A stretch of DNA of 5,442 nt, taken from contig CAQTPN010000127.1 in NCBI GenBank assembly GCA_948888345.1, forward strand, positions 1-5,442, given 5' to 3'. The position numbers and the translations under genes are program-made. How positions within the stretch are numbered: position 1 is the first letter of the stretch; the number at the start of each line of letters is the position of its first letter. This DNA comes from an uncultured bacterium (GTDB taxonomy: Bacteria; Cyanobacteriota; Vampirovibrionia; Gastranaerophilales; Gastranaerophilaceae). Below are positions 3,412-5,442 of this stretch, one piece after another. The notes under the pieces are model-generated. The model was not told the origin of the DNA and did not search any database. It saw nothing but the letters and a program-made list of their open reading frames with translations.

Positions 3412-4926
3412 ATGAAAAAAAGAGCATATATAAGCGTTTTTGATAAAACAGGAATAGTAGAATTTACTAAAAAGCTTATAAAATCAGGATTTGAAATAGT
3501 TTCAACGGGTGGAACTTACGATTTACTAGCTCAGAATGGAATTAAAGCTATAGAAAGTGCTGACATAACAGGTTTTAGAGAATTAATAAACGGGAAAGTA
3601 AAATCACTACATCCTAAAATTTTTGCAGGGATTTTAGCAAACAAAGAAGAGCGGGAAGGCCTTATAAAAGAAGAGATTCAGCCATTTGACCTCGTGTGTG
3701 TTAATTTATATCCTTTTGAAAATTACAGAGGAAAAGATGCTGATATTGAAACATTAATTAAAAATATTGATATAGGCGGGGTTGCACTGCTTCGTGCAGG
3801 GGCAAAAAATTATGAAAATGTAACTGTAATATCAGGAGCGGAAGATTATGATATCGATTTAGAAAATATTGATATCAAAACAAGGGAAAAGCTTGCAGTA
3901 AAAGCTTTTAGAGTAACTTCAAAATATGATTATATGATATCTGATGAGCTTTCAAAAAGATTTTCTACCAAAGAAGAAAACGGAATGGAAGAATCTGAAG
4001 AATTTTATCTAGAGAAGATTAAAGACTTAAGATATGGCGAAAATCCGCACCAGATAGCAGCTTTATATAATTATGACAAAGTTGTTGACTATGAATTTTT
4101 AAACGGGAAAGAATTCTCATACAATAATATAATTGATGCAACTGCAGCTTTGAATATTGCGGCAGAATTTTATGATGTAAATGCAGCCGTAATTATTAAG
4201 CACACAAACCCCTGCGGCGTTGCGCTCGGAAAGACCCTGAAAGAAGCGTGGGAAAAGGCCTTAGATTGTGACCCGCTAAGTGCATTTGGCGGAATTGTGG
4301 CATTTAGCGGGAAAATTGATTTAGAAATCGCAAAAATGCTGAGTGCCATGTTTTTAGAGGTAGTTATTGCACCGGATTTTACAACTGATGCGGTTGAAGA
4401 GCTTAAACGAAAGAAAAATTTAAGGGTAGTAAAATTAAATACGCCTTTGGCCGAGTATTTAAAATTTACACAAAAAGAGGTGCGTTTAACGCCTTTTGGT
4501 GCGCTTGTGCAGGAAAAAGATTCTAAAGAATTAGACCCTGAAACGTTTAAAACCGTATCAAAAGAAAAACCTACTCAAGAGATGATTGAAGATATGGTTT
4601 TTGCCTATAAGGTTGCAAAACATTTAAAATCAAATGCAATAGTAATAGCAAAAGATTTAAGAACTCTTGGACTATGCGGAGGACAAACAAGCAGGGTAGG
4701 AGCGGTTGAAATTGCATTAAAACGCGTTTGTGACAGCGCAAAAGGTGCTGTACTTGCAAGTGACGGATTTTTCCCTGCAATTGACAATATTGAGGTTGCC
4801 GCACAAGAGAGAATTGCGGGAATAATTCAACCCGGAGGAAGCATAAAAGACTCTGAGGTTATCAAGGCGGTTGATAAATTTGGCCTTGTAATGGTAACAA
4901 CGGGTATCAGACATTTTAGACACTAA
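3412..4926 (+). CDS. purH: Bifunctional AICAR transformylase / IMP cyclohydrolase
   Basis: PurH carries out the last two steps of de novo purine synthesis: formylation of AICAR by 10-formyl-THF to FAICAR, then ring closure to IMP. At 504 residues it is full length, near the lower end of the family range. The N-terminal cyclohydrolase domain shows 'SVFDKTG' (8-14), 'STGGT' (31-35), 'KSLHPK' (64-69) and an 'IDIGG' segment. The transformylase domain shows 'RYGENPHQ' (207-214), the catalytic K263-H264 in 'KHTNPCG', 'FGG' (292-294), 'GGQTSRV' (423-429), 'SDGFFP' (450-455) and the family's terminal 'RHFRH' (500-504). AAGGAA lies shortly before the ATG. It is probably co-transcribed with the MFS gene 9 bases downstream. 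No other purine gene is in the window. Confidence 0.98.
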   Translation: MKKRAYISVFDKTGIVEFTKKLIKSGFEIVSTGGTYDLLAQNGIKAIESADITGFRELINGKVKSLHPKIFAGILANKEEREGLIKEEIQPFDLVCVNLYPFENYRGKDADIETLIKNIDIGGVALLRAGAKNYENVTVISGAEDYDIDLENIDIKTREKLAVKAFRVTSKYDYMISDELSKRFSTKEENGMEESEEFYLEKIKDLRYGENPHQIAALYNYDKVVDYEFLNGKEFSYNNIIDATAALNIAAEFYDVNAAVIIKHTNPCGVALGKTLKEAWEKALDCDPLSAFGGIVAFSGKIDLEIAKMLSAMFLEVVIAPDFTTDAVEELKRKKNLRVVKLNTPLAEYLKFTQKEVRLTPFGALVQEKDSKELDPETFKTVSKEKPTQEMIEDMVFAYKVAKHLKSNAIVIAKDLRTLGLCGGQTSRVGAVEIALKRVCDSAKGAVLASDGFFPAIDNIEVAAQERIAGIIQPGGSIKDSEVIKAVDKFGLVMVTTGIRHFRH

Positions 4927-4935
4927 GGAAAATTT

Positions 4936-5407
4936 ATGACAGAAGAATTAACGGCAAATAAAAAAGCAATATTTGGACTTTCAATGGGGCATTTTATGGT
5001 AGATTTATACGCATCTGCTCTAATCCCCCTGTATCCTATGCTAACATCAAATTTAGGAATAAAATTATCAACAATAAGCTTAATTATAGCACTCGGACAC
5101 CTTTGTTCTTCAATGATGCAGCCATTATTCGGATTTTTTGCAGATAGAATGCGGCATAGAACTTTTATGGTATGGGGGCTTATTATGGGGGCGGTTTTCA
5201 TACCTTTAACCGCAGCATCAAAAGATGTATTTAGTATGAGTATCTGCCTTCTGGTTGGTATGTGCGGAAATGCGCTCTTTCACCCGCAAGTTACAAGCTT
5301 AGTAAATACATTTAATTTTAATAACCCTAATTTATCAAAATATATGGGAGCCTTTATGGGGCTTGGAACAATAGGATACGCACTCGGGCCTGCTATGTCA
5401 TCATCTA
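4936..5407 (+). CDS. MFS transporter, fosmidomycin-resistance (Fsr)-like, truncated by contig end
   Basis: The first 157 residues of a major facilitator superfamily protein are genuine. Hydrophobic segments at about 12-35, 44-65, 77-94, 98-115 and 139-155 give four or five of the expected twelve helices. 'GFFADRMRHR' (66-75) is MFS motif A between helices 2 and 3. 'SMGHFMVDLYASALIPLYP' (16-34) and 'ALFHPQ' (113-118) resemble the start and helix-4 end of Fsr-type exporters, normally about 400 residues. The substrate cannot be told. AAGGAAAA, overlapping the purH stop, serves as ribosome site, so the two genes likely share one mRNA. The frame continues to a TAG at 5440-5442, but residues 158-168 and that stop come from adapter sequence and are not real. 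Confidence 0.9.
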
Positions 5408-5442
5408 AGATCGGAAGAGCGTCGTGTAGGGAAAGAGTGTAG
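5408..5442. other. Illumina TruSeq adapter sequence (artefact)
   Basis: From AGATCGGAAGAGCGTCGTGT onward, all 35 bases match the standard TruSeq universal adapter read-through, from memory of that sequence. Translated in the MFS frame it yields 'KIGRASCRERV', a protein tail seen wherever adapter has been assembled. It is not genomic DNA and marks the end of the true contig at about 5407. Confidence 0.97.

Overview
The window is AT-rich, uses the standard code and carries short A/G-rich ribosome binding sites. It looks like a low-GC bacterium seen through a metagenome or draft assembly. Intergenic palindromic repeats of the 'GTCATTGCGAG...' and 'GTCATCCTGAAC...' kind, beside ordinary bacterial housekeeping genes, would fit an uncultured gut lineage such as Candidatus Gastranaerophilales (Vampirovibrionia/Melainabacteria). 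That assignment is a guess. The last 35 bases are Illumina TruSeq adapter, so the right edge is a contig end and the final gene is broken there artificially.

Left part (1-961): the last codons of a glycine-rich protein and its strong rho-independent terminator, followed by about 250 bases of two intergenic repeat families. Next comes a divergent pair: a 70-residue XRE-type regulator (minus strand) and a 60-residue unknown protein (plus strand). A candidate operator dyad lies between their starts. The pair is bounded by copies of the same repeat and looks like a small accessory cassette.

Middle part (962-3023): a minus-strand two-gene unit holds a 56-residue CX4C...CX2C zinc-ribbon-like protein overlapping a radical SAM protein of the YhcC/YtqA (TIGR01212) family. 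Facing away from it is surE, a nucleotide phosphatase. Promoters for both directions can be proposed in the 141-base gap.

The gap between surE and purH (3024-3411) is the most unusual stretch. A 17-bp inverted repeat (one G.T mismatch) closes an element of about 260 bases with several internal hairpins. Inside it, on the minus strand, is a 26-codon ORF for a very hydrophobic peptide with a near-perfect Shine-Dalgarno sequence. Promoter-like sequences flank it on both strands. The layout resembles a type I toxin-antitoxin locus (hydrophobic peptide mRNA with end-to-end pairing plus an antisense RNA). A structured plus-strand RNA or a MITE-like element are alternatives.

Right part (3412-5442): complete purH (last two steps of IMP synthesis) and, 9 bases later, the start of a fosmidomycin-resistance-like MFS transporter that runs into adapter sequence.
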